A DNA stretch of 64,000 nt from RUG11247 sp045649485 (GCA_045649485.1 JAZRPZ010000073.1:1-64000); one strand, 5' to 3'. Positions 8,000 through 16,832 are shown, counted from the first letter of the stretch. Notes: generated by a model from the letters alone, not told the origin. Numbers and translations: made by a program.

Positions 8000-8710
8000 T
8001 TATGCCATTTTTTCCATTTCGGTTCGGAGTTTGCCAATGATGCGCTTCTCAAGTCTTGAAATGTAACTTTGAGAAATGCCGAGCATATCTGCAACTTCTT
8101 TCTGTGTACGTTCATTTCCGCCGCCGATCCCGTAACGCAGTTCAACAATGTTTCGCTCACGGGAAGAGAGGTTTCTTATTGCCGTCCTGAGAGAAGATTT
8201 CTCTATTGAAGAATCAAGGTCTCTTGAAACAAGATCCGGTTCTGTACCCATTATGTCACACAACAGAAGTTCATTACCATCCGCATCGGTATTAAGCGGT
8301 TCATCAAACGACACTTCGAGCTTAAGCCTGCTTGTTCTTCTTAATACCATCAGTATTTCGTTTTCAATACAGCGCGATGCAAAGGTAGCGAGCTTTATGT
8401 TCTTGGACGGATCAAAGGAGTTAACTGCCTTGATCAGACCGATCGTGCCTATGGAAATGAGGTCCTCTATACCGATGCCCGTATTTTCGAACTTGCGTGC
8501 TATGTATACAACAAGCCTTAGATTGCGTTCGATCATCCTTGAACGTGCGTTCTCATCGCCGGAACGTACTTTCTCCATAAGAAAGGTTTCTTCTTCACGG
8601 GAAAGGGGAGCGGGAAGTGTATCACTGCCGCCTATGTAACAAACGCTGCCGCGCTTCAGATGCACGACCAGACCAAAGATCGATTTTGTTATTGACCTGT
8701 ATCCGGGCAT
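8000..8710 (-). CDS. sigE: RNA polymerase sporulation sigma factor SigE (pro-form)
   Basis: 236 residues, the early mother-cell sigma factor made as an inactive precursor. Residues 1-23 form a short basic/hydrophobic pro-sequence before CYIGGSDTLPAPLS, matching the YYIGG junction of B. subtilis pro-SigE where SpoIIGA cuts. Region 2 (NLRLVVYIARKFENTGIGIEDL, KLATFASRCIENEILM) and the region 4 helix-turn-helix (QKEVADMLGISQSYISRLEKR) are intact. ATG 8710 has GGAGG 7 nt upstream and is needed to include the pro-sequence. The gene start overlaps the 3' end of spoIIGA by 89 bp, and sigG follows 62 bp after its stop. Confidence 0.96.
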   Translation of the reverse strand: MPGYRSITKSIFGLVVHLKRGSVCYIGGSDTLPAPLSREEETFLMEKVRSGDENARSRMIERNLRLVVYIARKFENTGIGIEDLISIGTIGLIKAVNSFDPSKNIKLATFASRCIENEILMVLRRTSRLKLEVSFDEPLNTDADGNELLLCDIMGTEPDLVSRDLDSSIEKSSLRTAIRNLSSRERNIVELRYGIGGGNERTQKEVADMLGISQSYISRLEKRIIGKLRTEMEKMA

Positions 8711-9500
8711 AAAACCGCCTCCGTTTCAGATTTTCATAAAATGTATTCATTGCCTGTGCAGGTATCAAAGCATGATGACCTCCCGGAATAGCTCCCGGAA
8801 ACACTCCGATCCAGATATCACTTATCTCACTGACATTTCCATCCAAGCTCATAGAAAGCTGTGTAGGCATAAAGCATCCCAATACTCCATTGCCGCCAAG
8901 TGCACCATATGCAGCTGTCCGAAATGATGCCGGCGAATTATTCAAGGGGTTTAAAGGATCATAGGATTCCGGCAGCAAATCTCTTATATGATCTGAGCCA
9001 ACGATAATGACCGGAAGTCCGCTCATCGGCTCTCTGAGGCGATTGCCGGTATCTATGAGTCCTGAAAGACTTACTGAATTTCTATTGAACGTAATGGATA
9101 TTTCTGAATGCCAGCTTTCAGACAAGTTTCTCCGTGCAGCAATAAATATTCCTGATATCAACAATCCTGTTATAAGTCTTGCGTATACGCTGAACTCCTT
9201 GAATACTGCAGTAATTCCTGTCGTAGCAGCCGTTACGAGTATCAGTGAAAAAACACTCGACATGCGTAAATTTCCGTTAGCTATGTAGACCATCAGAAAA
9301 CAGCAAAACAAAGCGAGTGTGAATTTAGCTGCTGTTCTCAATTGAACAACGGCTGAAAATCCGGAAAATACTGCACCTATTGCGGCTGCTGTTATGAGTC
9401 GTCCCGGTGAAACTTTTATTCTGCCTCTCATTGAAGCAAAAAGAAGCATTGCATCAACAAGAAATTCGGTAATCAGGAGTTGTTCGATTGCTCTGTACAA
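8622..9500 (-). CDS. spoIIGA: SpoIIGA, membrane aspartic protease that activates pro-SigE
   Basis: 292 residues. The first ~135 residues are five or so hydrophobic segments (polytopic membrane domain); the C-terminal half is the protease domain with the aspartyl-protease-like active site GLIDTGNRLREPMSGLPV near residue 150. In Bacillus the protein sits in the septum and is triggered by SpoIIR from the forespore to cleave pro-SigE. The start is TTG at 9498-9500 preceded by AGGTGAG. It is first of the spoIIGA-sigE-sigG run, the canonical order in endospore formers. A sequence resembling a Spo0A box (TTCGTCAAA, 9609-9617) lies upstream but is weak evidence. Confidence 0.93.
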   Translation of the reverse strand: MYRAIEQLLITEFLVDAMLLFASMRGRIKVSPGRLITAAAIGAVFSGFSAVVQLRTAAKFTLALFCCFLMVYIANGNLRMSSVFSLILVTAATTGITAVFKEFSVYARLITGLLISGIFIAARRNLSESWHSEISITFNRNSVSLSGLIDTGNRLREPMSGLPVIIVGSDHIRDLLPESYDPLNPLNNSPASFRTAAYGALGGNGVLGCFMPTQLSMSLDGNVSEISDIWIGVFPGAIPGGHHALIPAQAMNTFYENLKRRRFYARIQVNNKIDLWSGRASEARQRLLHRRQ

Positions 9501-9769
9501 GCGCTCACCTCATACAGAAGTTTACTGAATTCACTCATGTTTTTCGCGGGAATCGTGTCGGAGAAAAACAGTTAGAAATCTATACTTTCGATACCGTTCG
9601 CGCTCTGATTCGTCAAAACAAACCGAGCTCTGAAAGGGCAGGGGATGAGAAGGCCTTGAATTCATTCATATTTGCGGCTTGACATAATAAGACAACTCTC
9701 GTCTGCCTGTCGCTTTTTGTCGGTAACTGTTTCGCTCCCTCCGTCATATAATGCAAGGGGGTGTGCAAA

Positions 9770-10003
9770 ATGACATTTTCTGAATTGAGGCAGAAAGATA
9801 TAATCAATATCCGTGACGGCAGAAAGCTTGGAAGACCGACAGACGTGGTTTTCGGCGAGCATGCATGTATAGAAGCTATTCTTATTCCGGCGCCTGTGGG
9901 ATTTCTGGGAATGTTCAAAACAGACAAGGAATGTTTATCAGTCAATTGGTCAAACGTGATAAGGATAGGTGATGATGTAATTCTGGTGGATTTTGAAACG
10001 TAA
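9770..10003 (+). CDS. YlmC/YmxH family PRC-barrel protein
   Basis: 77 residues, a single PRC-barrel fold. It opens MTFSELRQKDIINIRDGRKLGRPTD, the usual pattern (LSEL..K.IINI.DG..LG...D) of the small YlmC/YmxH sporulation-associated family, with two further beta-strands and no other domain. PRC barrels bind protein or RNA partners; the molecular role of this family is not established. ATG 9770 lies 6 nt after AAGGGGGTG; an in-frame GTG three codons earlier overlaps that site. It stands as a monocistronic gene between spoIIGA (divergent) and nrdR. Confidence 0.8.
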   Translation: MTFSELRQKDIINIRDGRKLGRPTDVVFGEHACIEAILIPAPVGFLGMFKTDKECLSVNWSNVIRIGDDVILVDFET

Positions 10004-10085
10004 ATTATTTTGACTGCAAAATCCGCCAAATATTCAAAAAACAAACAAAATATACGCATTTCTGGAGATTTTTTTAACAAAACAC

Positions 10086-10114
10086 TTGTGTTAAGTCGGA
10101 TAATTGTGTATAAT
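10086..10114 (+). promoter_or_regulatory. Sigma-A promoter of nrdR with overlapping palindrome
   Basis: TTGTGT at 10086-10091, a 17-bp spacer, TATAAT at 10109-10114. The -35 lies inside an AACAC-TT-GTGTT inverted repeat (10081-10092), a possible operator. Confidence 0.6.
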
Positions 10115-10139
10115 ATTTGTGAATGAGGTGAGTACGCAT

Positions 10140-10595
10140 ATGAAGTGCGTCTTCTGTGACTGTATGTCCAGCAGAGTCGTAGATTCCCGTCTCAGCGAGG
10201 ATGGTACTTCCATCCGCCGCAGACGAGAATGCGAAGCCTGTGGACGCAGATTTACTACTTACGAGAAGATCGAAATGGTTCCCGTGATGGTCATTAAGCG
10301 AGACCGTACCCGTGAGACCTTTGATTCGTCGAAGATTCGTCCGGGTGTCATCAAGGCCTGTGAAAAGAGGCCTGTTTCACTTAACCAGATAGACGATCTT
10401 GTTCGCAGTGTAGAAAAGCAGGTCTATTCTATGGGCGATTCCGAAGTTACCAGTCAGGCTGTAGGCGAAATCGTTATGAATGAGCTTAAGAAGCTTGATG
10501 AAGTCGCTTATGTAAGATTTGCGTCTGTGTACAGGCAGTTCAAGGATATTCAGACCTTTATGAACGAACTCTCCAAGCTGCTTACCGAATCCTAA
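10140..10595 (+). CDS. nrdR: NrdR, ATP-cone repressor of ribonucleotide reductase genes
   Basis: 151 residues. It has a zinc ribbon MKCVFCDCMSSRVVDSR...CEACGRRFTTYE at residues 1-50 (Cys pairs CxxC and CxxC) followed by an ATP-cone domain (MVIKRDRTRETFDSSKIRPGV) that senses dATP/ATP. In the family it represses nrd operons through NrdR boxes. ATG 10140 follows GAGGTGA; the open frame extends 12 codons further up with no ribosome site. It is a single gene, with its own consensus promoter. The next gene is a response regulator 67 bp downstream. Confidence 0.95.
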   Translation: MKCVFCDCMSSRVVDSRLSEDGTSIRRRRECEACGRRFTTYEKIEMVPVMVIKRDRTRETFDSSKIRPGVIKACEKRPVSLNQIDDLVRSVEKQVYSMGDSEVTSQAVGEIVMNELKKLDEVAYVRFASVYRQFKDIQTFMNELSKLLTES

Positions 10596-10662
10596 AGAGT
10601 AATGCCGAAGGATATCTCCTGCGGACAAATACTAAATAATTTATAGAAATGAGGACACGCAC

Positions 10663-11364
10663 ATGGCAAACGAATTGATCCTGGCCGTTGACGACGAGGC
10701 TCATATCCTTGAACTTTTGTCGTTCAATCTGGAGGCATCCGGTTACAGAGTCGTCACTGCAACAACTGGTGAAGATGCACTGGCGGTCTGCCAGCGCGAA
10801 CGTCCTGCGATGGTTCTTCTCGACATCATGCTGCCGGGCATTGACGGTATGGAAGTATGCCGCCGTCTGAAGGGACAGTCCACCACCGCGGATATTCCGA
10901 TCATCATGCTGACTGCTAAGGGTGATGAAGTGGACAAGATCCTGGGCCTCGAGCTGGGCGCAGATGATTACATCACCAAGCCTTTCTCTGTTCGCGAGCT
11001 TATCGCACGCGTTAAGGCTCTGCTCCGCCGCGCAGCCCCCCAGAACGAAGAAGAGGGCATCCTGCACGTTGGCGGTCTGACCATTGACGTAGGCAATTAT
11101 GAGGCTCTGCGCAACGGCGAAAAGCTGTCTCTTACTCTTAAGGAGTTTGAACTGCTCAAGCTGCTGGTACTCAGCCGCGGTAAGGTTCTGACCCGTGATT
11201 TCCTGCTTGACAGGATCTGGGGTTATGAGTTCTACGGCGAGACCCGCACAGTTGACGTACACATCCGTCATATTCGTCAGAAGCTTGGCGATGATGCACG
11301 TTATATCGAAACCATCCGCGGCGTTGGCTATAAGTTCAACGATAAGCAGGAGAACAGGCTGTGA
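10663..11364 (+). CDS. phoP: OmpR/PhoB-type response regulator (PhoP-like)
   Basis: 233 residues. The receiver domain (about 1-120) has the acidic pair DDE at 11-13, phospho-acceptor Asp in VLLDIMLPGIDGME near residue 53, the Thr of MLTAKG and the Lys of TKPF. A C-terminal winged-helix domain follows, ending with the OmpR/PhoB pattern RTVDVHIRHIRQKL...ETIRGVGYKF. The kinase gene overlaps its stop by 4 bp, so the two are translationally coupled. By analogy it answers to phosphate limitation or envelope stress; no pst genes are present to prove this. Confidence 0.85.
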   Translation: MANELILAVDDEAHILELLSFNLEASGYRVVTATTGEDALAVCQRERPAMVLLDIMLPGIDGMEVCRRLKGQSTTADIPIIMLTAKGDEVDKILGLELGADDYITKPFSVRELIARVKALLRRAAPQNEEEGILHVGGLTIDVGNYEALRNGEKLSLTLKEFELLKLLVLSRGKVLTRDFLLDRIWGYEFYGETRTVDVHIRHIRQKLGDDARYIETIRGVGYKFNDKQENRL

Positions 11365-13133
11365 GAAATAGGGTTGCGCTTGCCGCAACCCTTATTACTC
11401 TGTCTTTACTGATAGTACTTGCAAGTCTGATATGCGTAAACCAGGTCAAAGAATACAACGAACAGCTTTCCGGGGAATTGGAACTGGCATGCACGCTGGT
11501 CGCCGAATCCGAGCCTTCTGGCAATAAGGAAAGCTTTATTGCTATTTCTCAGTATCTGCAGAAGCGCGATATCTCCATCTGCATGTACTCTTCAGATGGA
11601 CAGGTAATATACACCACCACCCATGATTTCAGTTCTCTTACCGAAACTGAGATGGATATGGTGGCGAAGGGTGAATCGAGCGCGTACGAGACCGAAGGAT
11701 CGGACGGCGAAACGATCCTTTGTGCCCTGGATATTCTCGACAACGGAACCTACATAAAGGCAACAGCCGATAGCTTTGGTTTCTTTGAAGTTCTTACCCG
11801 TACAACTTCCAGTGTTATTGCGACGCTGTTCCTGGTTTTGAGCATGGTATTCTGCCTCGTGCTCATAATTCTCAATTCCAACCGCAGCAAGGCTGTCAAG
11901 CATGTTATGAAGGTGCTGGATTCCTTTGCTGACGGTCGATTCTCCGCACGTTTCAGCAAAGCAAGCGGATTTACTCAGGAAGATCTCGAAGAGTACAACG
12001 CCATCCTTGAGAGGATAGACGAACGTATCTTCAAGCAGCGTTCTTCCAATCAGGCTCTCAGTGCCGTAATGAATAACATGCAGAACGGCATTATAGCTGT
12101 TGATGACAAACTTAAGGTCATGCTGATCACGCCTGTCGCAAAGCAGCTGCTCGGCATCAGCGGTGATCCGCAGGGTATCCATATCAGCGATGCTTCCAGC
12201 GATGTAAAACTGGATCAGATCCTGATGGATGCAATGCAGCAGGGCGGCGTTTACATGAACGAAGTCGCTGCTCATACCGCAGTCGGCAGGGGACACAGGC
12301 CTCTCAGACTGTACATTTCTTCCATACAGAAGGAAAACCGCACGGTCGGTGCGCTTGCTATGGTCGAAGACATTACCGAACTGCGCAGACTTGAGCAGGT
12401 ACGTACAGACTTTGCCGCTAACGTATCTCATGAACTTAAGACGCCGCTTACTTCCATCCGCGGATTCGTCGAAACGCTGCTTGACGGTGCTATCGATCAT
12501 CCCGAGATGGCTAAGAAGTTCCTCAATATTATATTGATGGAAGCTGAGCGCCTTACCCGCCTTATCAACGATATACTTTCCATTTCCAAGATGGAGAGCG
12601 GCCAGAATGATGCTCCCAAGGAGCGTCTGAGGCTTGATAAGATGGCATTTGACGTAACTGAAATGTTGTCCATACATGCCCGCGATAAGCAGATAACTCT
12701 GAATCAGCCCAAGCTGAAGGAGCCTGTTTACATTATCGGTAATAAGGACCATGTTCAGCAGATGCTTATCAATCTTGTTGAGAACGGCATCAAGTACAAC
12801 ACTCCCGGCGGATCCGTAACTGTGCAGGTATTCGCCAGTGCGACTTCTGCAAATCTCTCTGTCGCTGATACCGGTATCGGTATCGCAGAAGAACATAAGG
12901 GCCGTCTGTTCGAACGTTTCTATCGCGTTGACAAGGGCCGTTCCCGTTCCATGGGAGGCACCGGTCTTGGCCTTGCGATAGTAAAGCACATCGTCAAGAG
13001 TATGAAGGGCGAGATAGAACTGCAGTCCAAGCTGGGTGAGGGAACCGAGTTCCTGGTCTCCATTCCGCTTGCACCGCCGCCCAAGGATGACGATTACACT
13101 GATGAGGACATCAGACAGGAGGATATCGAATGA
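11361..13133 (+). CDS. phoR: PhoR-type sensor histidine kinase
   Basis: 590 residues, starting at GTG 11361 in the RR stop. The order is: membrane helix (about 5-27), extracytoplasmic sensor of ~120 residues, second membrane helix (about 150-172), a HAMP-like linker, a PAS domain (NNMQNGIIAVDDKLKVMLI onwards), HisKA with the H-box FAANVSHELKTPLTSIRGF, and HATPase_c with the N box (NLVENGIKYNTPGG), DTGIGI and GGTGLGLAIVKHIV. This order is that of PhoR/WalK-like kinases. An aldo-keto reductase gene overlaps its 3' end by 4 bp (ATGA). Confidence 0.88.
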   Translation: MRNRVALAATLITLSLLIVLASLICVNQVKEYNEQLSGELELACTLVAESEPSGNKESFIAISQYLQKRDISICMYSSDGQVIYTTTHDFSSLTETEMDMVAKGESSAYETEGSDGETILCALDILDNGTYIKATADSFGFFEVLTRTTSSVIATLFLVLSMVFCLVLIILNSNRSKAVKHVMKVLDSFADGRFSARFSKASGFTQEDLEEYNAILERIDERIFKQRSSNQALSAVMNNMQNGIIAVDDKLKVMLITPVAKQLLGISGDPQGIHISDASSDVKLDQILMDAMQQGGVYMNEVAAHTAVGRGHRPLRLYISSIQKENRTVGALAMVEDITELRRLEQVRTDFAANVSHELKTPLTSIRGFVETLLDGAIDHPEMAKKFLNIILMEAERLTRLINDILSISKMESGQNDAPKERLRLDKMAFDVTEMLSIHARDKQITLNQPKLKEPVYIIGNKDHVQQMLINLVENGIKYNTPGGSVTVQVFASATSANLSVADTGIGIAEEHKGRLFERFYRVDKGRSRSMGGTGLGLAIVKHIVKSMKGEIELQSKLGEGTEFLVSIPLAPPPKDDDYTDEDIRQEDIE

Positions 13134-14263
13134 TCTATCGTAAATTCCCCGGCACTGATCTTAAGGTCAGCGCACTCGGTATGGGCGCTATGCGTCTTCC
13201 CACTCTGCCTGAGGAAAATAAGCCTATTGATCGTCCGGAAGCAATTAAGCTCATCCGTCACGCAATCGACAGCGGCGTTAACTATCTTGATACCGCTTAT
13301 CCCTATCACGGCGGTGATAGTGAAGTGCTGGTAGGAGAGGCGCTGCAGGATAGTTACCGTGAAAAGGTAATTCTTGCAACCAAGCTTCCCTGCTGGAAGG
13401 TAGAAAAGTACGAGGATATGGAAACTATCCTTGATGAGCAGCTTGCAAAGCTGAAGACTGATCATGTCGATGTCTATCTGCTGCACTCTCTACATGCTGA
13501 TACTTTTGAGAAGATGCTGAATCTGGGCTTCCCCAAGTTCCTTGACGACATGGTAGCAAAGGGAAAGATCAAGTATCCCGGCTTCTCCTTCCACGATAAT
13601 GCAGAAACTTTCCTGAAGATCCTCGACAGCTATCCCTGGAAGGTCTGTCAGATCCAGATGAACATTCTTGACGAGTTCAATCAGGCGACCATGGACGGTG
13701 CCCGTGAAGCCGCAAGACGCGGTCTCGGCGTTATCGTAATGGAACCCGTTCGCGGCGGTGCACTTACTGCACGTGTTCCCGAAGAGGTCAAGAAGCTGTA
13801 TGCTTCCTTCGACAACACCCGTACCGCAGCTGAGTGGGCATTCCGCTGGCTTATCGATAAGCCTGAGTTTATGACCATTCTCTCCGGCATGAGCAACCTC
13901 GATCAGCTGAACGAGAATATTGCAACCTTCTCTTCCTGCACTTCCAACTGCCTGTCTCCTCTTGAGAAGATCGTACTGGTTAATGTACGTAAGGCATACG
14001 AAGCACGCATCAAGGTTGGCTGCACCGGATGCGATTATTGCCAGCCCTGTCCCGTTGATGTGAAGATTCCCCGAATCTTCCAGGGATATGACCGTGCAAA
14101 TATGTTCGATGATCTGCCCGGCTTCTTTGAGCGTTACAAGAATAACTTTGGTGAACTCAAGTGTGTAGAATGCGGCGCATGCGTGGCTGCATGTCCCCAG
14201 CACTTTGCTACTCCCATTCCTGAGATGCTCAAAAAGATCGACGAAGAAAGCAAGAACTACTAA
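13130..14263 (+). CDS. Aldo/keto reductase with C-terminal 4Fe-4S ferredoxin domain
   Basis: 377 residues. Residues 1-270 are an AKR TIM barrel (MIYRKFPGTDLKVSALGMGAMRLP; LDTAYPYHGGDSE with Asp and Tyr of the catalytic tetrad; LATKLP; HSLH). The tail carries two cysteine clusters, GCTGCDYCQPCP and CVECGACVAACP, which match iron-sulphur ligands and suggest electron exchange with ferredoxin. This architecture is common in anaerobic Firmicutes; substrates are not known. The start overlaps the kinase stop, which places it in the phoPR transcript, an uncommon partner. It is followed by a hairpin terminator. Confidence 0.88.
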   Translation: MIYRKFPGTDLKVSALGMGAMRLPTLPEENKPIDRPEAIKLIRHAIDSGVNYLDTAYPYHGGDSEVLVGEALQDSYREKVILATKLPCWKVEKYEDMETILDEQLAKLKTDHVDVYLLHSLHADTFEKMLNLGFPKFLDDMVAKGKIKYPGFSFHDNAETFLKILDSYPWKVCQIQMNILDEFNQATMDGAREAARRGLGVIVMEPVRGGALTARVPEEVKKLYASFDNTRTAAEWAFRWLIDKPEFMTILSGMSNLDQLNENIATFSSCTSNCLSPLEKIVLVNVRKAYEARIKVGCTGCDYCQPCPVDVKIPRIFQGYDRANMFDDLPGFFERYKNNFGELKCVECGACVAACPQHFATPIPEMLKKIDEESKNY

Positions 14264-14269
14264 TAAAAA

Positions 14270-14293
14270 AGAGACGCCTTTAACGGCGTCTCT
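14270..14293 (+). terminator. Hairpin terminator after the aldo/keto reductase
   Basis: AGAGACGCC (14270-14278) pairs with GGCGTCTCT (14285-14293). The following ATTTATG is a weak U-tract. Confidence 0.6.
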
Positions 14294-14317
14294 ATTTATG
14301 AAGTAAATTCAGGCAAT

Positions 14318-14355
14318 AAAAAAAGCAATCCATGTAAATGTGGATTGCTTTTTAG
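14318..14355. terminator. Bidirectional terminator
   Basis: AAAAAGCAATCCA (14320-14332) pairs perfectly with TGGATTGCTTTTT (14341-14353) around an 8-nt loop. It gives U-tracts on both strands and serves the small minus-strand gene next to it. Confidence 0.85.
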
Positions 14356-14358
14356 TAT

Positions 14359-14679
14359 TTACTGGGGAAGCAGATCGTTTTCGGTGAGGATCTCTTCGTA
14401 CTCAGCGATGGTCTTCTTGTATCCATCGTTCTCAGACTGCAGAATATTATTCTGAGCGGTGAGGTTTGCGATTTCCTCGCTCATAGAGCTGATGGTAGTG
14501 GGATCGGCGATAGCACGCAGGTCCATGTTAGCATCCTTCAGCTCGAGATTTTCGGTATGCCACTCATAAGCGAAAGCGGAAACGACGATAACAGCCAGCA
14601 GCAGGATGCCGCATGCGATGGCCAGCAGCTTCACGCGCTTATCGGTTACAGGTGCGGTCTTTTCGGTATTGTTTGCCAT
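14359..14679 (-). CDS. Small single-pass membrane protein with coiled coil
   Basis: 106 residues. There is a short polar N-terminus, one membrane helix at about residues 20-40 (LLAIACGILLLAVIVVSAF), then a heptad-like helix rich in Leu, Asn and Glu (about 45-100), suggesting an external or internal coiled coil. The pattern recalls FtsL/DivIC-type or other bitopic septal proteins, but there is not enough similarity to assign it. ATG 14679 has GGAGG 8 nt upstream. It is monocistronic, with a strong terminator. No function is assigned. Confidence 0.7.
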   Translation of the reverse strand: MANNTEKTAPVTDKRVKLLAIACGILLLAVIVVSAFAYEWHTENLELKDANMDLRAIADPTTISSMSEEIANLTAQNNILQSENDGYKKTIAEYEEILTENDLLPQ

Positions 14680-14771
14680 AAAAATTACCTCCAATAATTG
14701 CTTATGATATTATATAATATTTACATTCTCTTTTCAAGATGCAACGCAATATTTTCATCCGATAAGTTAAG

Positions 14772-14799
14772 TTGACAATAAACTTTGACGGAGTATAAT
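14772..14799 (+). promoter_or_regulatory. Consensus sigma-A promoter of the sugar-activation operon
   Basis: TTGACA at 14772-14777, a 16-bp spacer, TATAAT at 14794-14799; the ATG of the nucleotidyltransferase follows 31 bp later. Confidence 0.75.
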
Positions 14800-14830
14800 A
14801 TCTATATAAGCTATGTTCGGAGGATAATTT

Positions 14831-15745
14831 ATGAAAAAGCCTACACTTGTAATAATGGCGGCAGGTATGGGAAGTCGCTTTGGAGGAAATAAGCAGATAA
14901 CCCCTGTTGATAATGCAGGTCATGCAATAATGGATTACTCGGTATTTGATGCAGTTCGTGCCGGTTTTGATAAAGTTGTTTTCATTATCAAGCACAGCTT
15001 TGCCGATAGTTTCCGTGAGACTTTCGGTGATCGTATGGCAAACAGCATAAAGGTTGAATATGCCTATCAGGAACTTGATATGCTTCCCGAAGGCTTCAAT
15101 GTTCCCGAAGGTCGCGAAAAGCCCTGGGGCACTGCACATGCCGTTCTTTGCGCAAAGGATGTAATAGACGGTCCCTTCTGCGTTATAAATGCAGATGACT
15201 TCTATGGCGCCGGTGCGTTTAAGGCTGCTTATGATTTCCTTACTTCCGATATTGCGCAGAATGAACATGCGATGGTCGGATATAAGGTCGAAAATACCCT
15301 CACTGAAAATGGTGCTGTTTCCCGCGGCGTATGTGTGACTTCCGATGAAGGAATGCTTACCGGCATTACCGAGCGTACTCATATCGTCGCGACTGAAGGC
15401 GGCGCTGCATTCTCCGAAGATAAGGGAGAGACCTTTACCTTTATTCCTGCAGGAACTATCGTATCCATGAATATGTGGTGCTTCTCGCACTCTATGCTCG
15501 AAGAGATTGGTAATCGCTTCGCAGGTTTCCTCACCGAAAATCTTCCCGTAAATCCCCTGAAGTGTGAATATTATCTGCCCCAGGTTCCTAATATGTGCAT
15601 TCAGGATAATACCGCTACTGTTCATGTGCTTGCTACCGATGAAAAGTGGTTTGGCATGACCTATCGTGAGGACCTTCCCAAGGTACGCGCTGCCATTGAA
15701 GAAATGCATAACGAAGGAAAATATCCCGAAAAGCTTTGGAGGTAA
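14831..15745 (+). CDS. Sugar-phosphate nucleotidyltransferase
   Basis: 304 residues. The N-terminus MKKPTLVIMAAGMGSRFGGNKQ carries the GxGxR/K nucleotide loop of NTP-transferases, and an INADDFYG motif near residue 115 holds the metal-binding Asp. The family couples a sugar 1-phosphate with UTP or another NTP to give an NDP-sugar. The gene directly downstream is a NahK-like 1-kinase, the enzyme class that makes sugar 1-phosphates, so the two plausibly act in series. GGAGG lies 7 nt before the ATG. The sugar and nucleotide are unknown. Confidence 0.82.
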   Translation: MKKPTLVIMAAGMGSRFGGNKQITPVDNAGHAIMDYSVFDAVRAGFDKVVFIIKHSFADSFRETFGDRMANSIKVEYAYQELDMLPEGFNVPEGREKPWGTAHAVLCAKDVIDGPFCVINADDFYGAGAFKAAYDFLTSDIAQNEHAMVGYKVENTLTENGAVSRGVCVTSDEGMLTGITERTHIVATEGGAAFSEDKGETFTFIPAGTIVSMNMWCFSHSMLEEIGNRFAGFLTENLPVNPLKCEYYLPQVPNMCIQDNTATVHVLATDEKWFGMTYREDLPKVRAAIEEMHNEGKYPEKLWR

Positions 15746-15751
15746 TACATA

Positions 15752-16813
15752 ATGAACATGACTGAAATCTTCGAACTGTTTGAGATAGAAGGCACTCCTG
15801 TTTCGGTCGAGCCCTACGGAAACGGTCATATCAATCAGACCTTCCTTGCTGTTACCAATAAAAAGCGCTACATTCTGCAGAAGATAAACAATAATATCTT
15901 CCGTAATGTTGATGGACTCATGAATAATATTCACCTGGTAGGTGAATACCTTTCCGAACGCGATCCCGATCCGCGTCATGTTCTGAAGCCCCTTCATACC
16001 AAAGAAGGCAGCCTTTATGCATATGTTGATGAAACCTACTGGAGGCTTTACAACTTCATCGAGGACAGCATCTGCCTTGATGCTGTTGAGACCGCAGCAG
16101 ATTTTGAAATGAGCGCTGTTGCTTTCGGCGATTTCCAGAAGCGTCTTTCCGGCTTCGATGCCTCTGTGCTTGTCGAGACCATTCCTCATTTCCATGATAC
16201 TCCCGACAGATATCGTATCTTCAAGGAAGCCCTCGCTGCCGATCCTATGGGCCGCGCAAAGGATTGCGCCGCTGAGATCGAATTTGCACTGGCTCATGAA
16301 GAACTCGCCGGCACCATGACCGGAATGCTTGCAAGGGGAGAACTGCCTCTGCGCGTTACCCACAATGATACCAAGCTTAATAATGTTCTTCTTGATGCCG
16401 AAAATCGCAAACCTTTGTGCGTAATTGATCTTGATACAGTTATGCCCGGTCTTGCAGCGAATGACTTCGGTGATTCCATACGTTTCGGTGCTACCACCGG
16501 AGCTGAAGACGAAAAGGATCTTTCCAAGGTCAATTTCTCTGTAGAACTGTATACCGCATATGCCCGCGGCTTCATGAGCGCCTGCGGCAAGAGCCTTACC
16601 GATAATGAAGTCGACACTCTCCATCTCGGTGCTGTACTTATGACGCTGGAATGCGGCGTACGCTTCCTGACTGACCATATACTTGGCGATACCTATTTCC
16701 GCATCCATCGTGAAAATCATAATCTTGACCGCTGCCGTACTCAGTTTAAGCTTGTTGCCGATATGGAAGCACGTCTTGATGAGATGAAGCAGATCGTAAA
16801 AGATATGCGCTGA
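15752..16813 (+). CDS. APH-fold sugar kinase, N-acetylhexosamine 1-kinase (NahK)-like
   Basis: 353 residues. This aminoglycoside-phosphotransferase-fold kinase has an N-terminal lobe with GNGHINQTFLA, Brenner's motif HNDTKLNNVLLD near residue 205 and the metal motif VIDLDTVMPG near 230, all as in bifidobacterial NahK, which phosphorylates GlcNAc/GalNAc at C1 in lacto-N-biose salvage. Such proteins are often labelled phosphotransferase or mucin desulfatase. It sits 6 bp after the nucleotidyltransferase gene, with GGAGG 9 nt before ATG 15752. I infer a salvage route kinase to NDP-sugar; no lacto-N-biose phosphorylase is in the window. Confidence 0.78.
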   Translation: MNMTEIFELFEIEGTPVSVEPYGNGHINQTFLAVTNKKRYILQKINNNIFRNVDGLMNNIHLVGEYLSERDPDPRHVLKPLHTKEGSLYAYVDETYWRLYNFIEDSICLDAVETAADFEMSAVAFGDFQKRLSGFDASVLVETIPHFHDTPDRYRIFKEALAADPMGRAKDCAAEIEFALAHEELAGTMTGMLARGELPLRVTHNDTKLNNVLLDAENRKPLCVIDLDTVMPGLAANDFGDSIRFGATTGAEDEKDLSKVNFSVELYTAYARGFMSACGKSLTDNEVDTLHLGAVLMTLECGVRFLTDHILGDTYFRIHRENHNLDRCRTQFKLVADMEARLDEMKQIVKDMR

Positions 16814-16832
16814 AAACAGAGGAGGCAATTAC

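Noticed and set aside
9579..9617. Spo0A-box-regulated spoIIGA promoter with TTGACG and TATAGA on the minus strand
   Set aside because: The spacing (26 bp) is longer than even the known 22-bp spoIIG spacer, and the 0A box has a mismatch; left as a weak hint only.
9740..9770. Possible ribosome-site hairpin at the YlmC/YmxH gene
   Set aside because: Only about six pairs (CTCCCT with AGGGGG) and a wobble can form; much weaker than the three reported cases.
14702..16828. Very long open frame antisense to the nucleotidyltransferase and NahK-like genes
   Set aside because: It mirrors the codon pattern of the sense genes, has no ribosome site and no recognisable domain; the sense genes match known families throughout.
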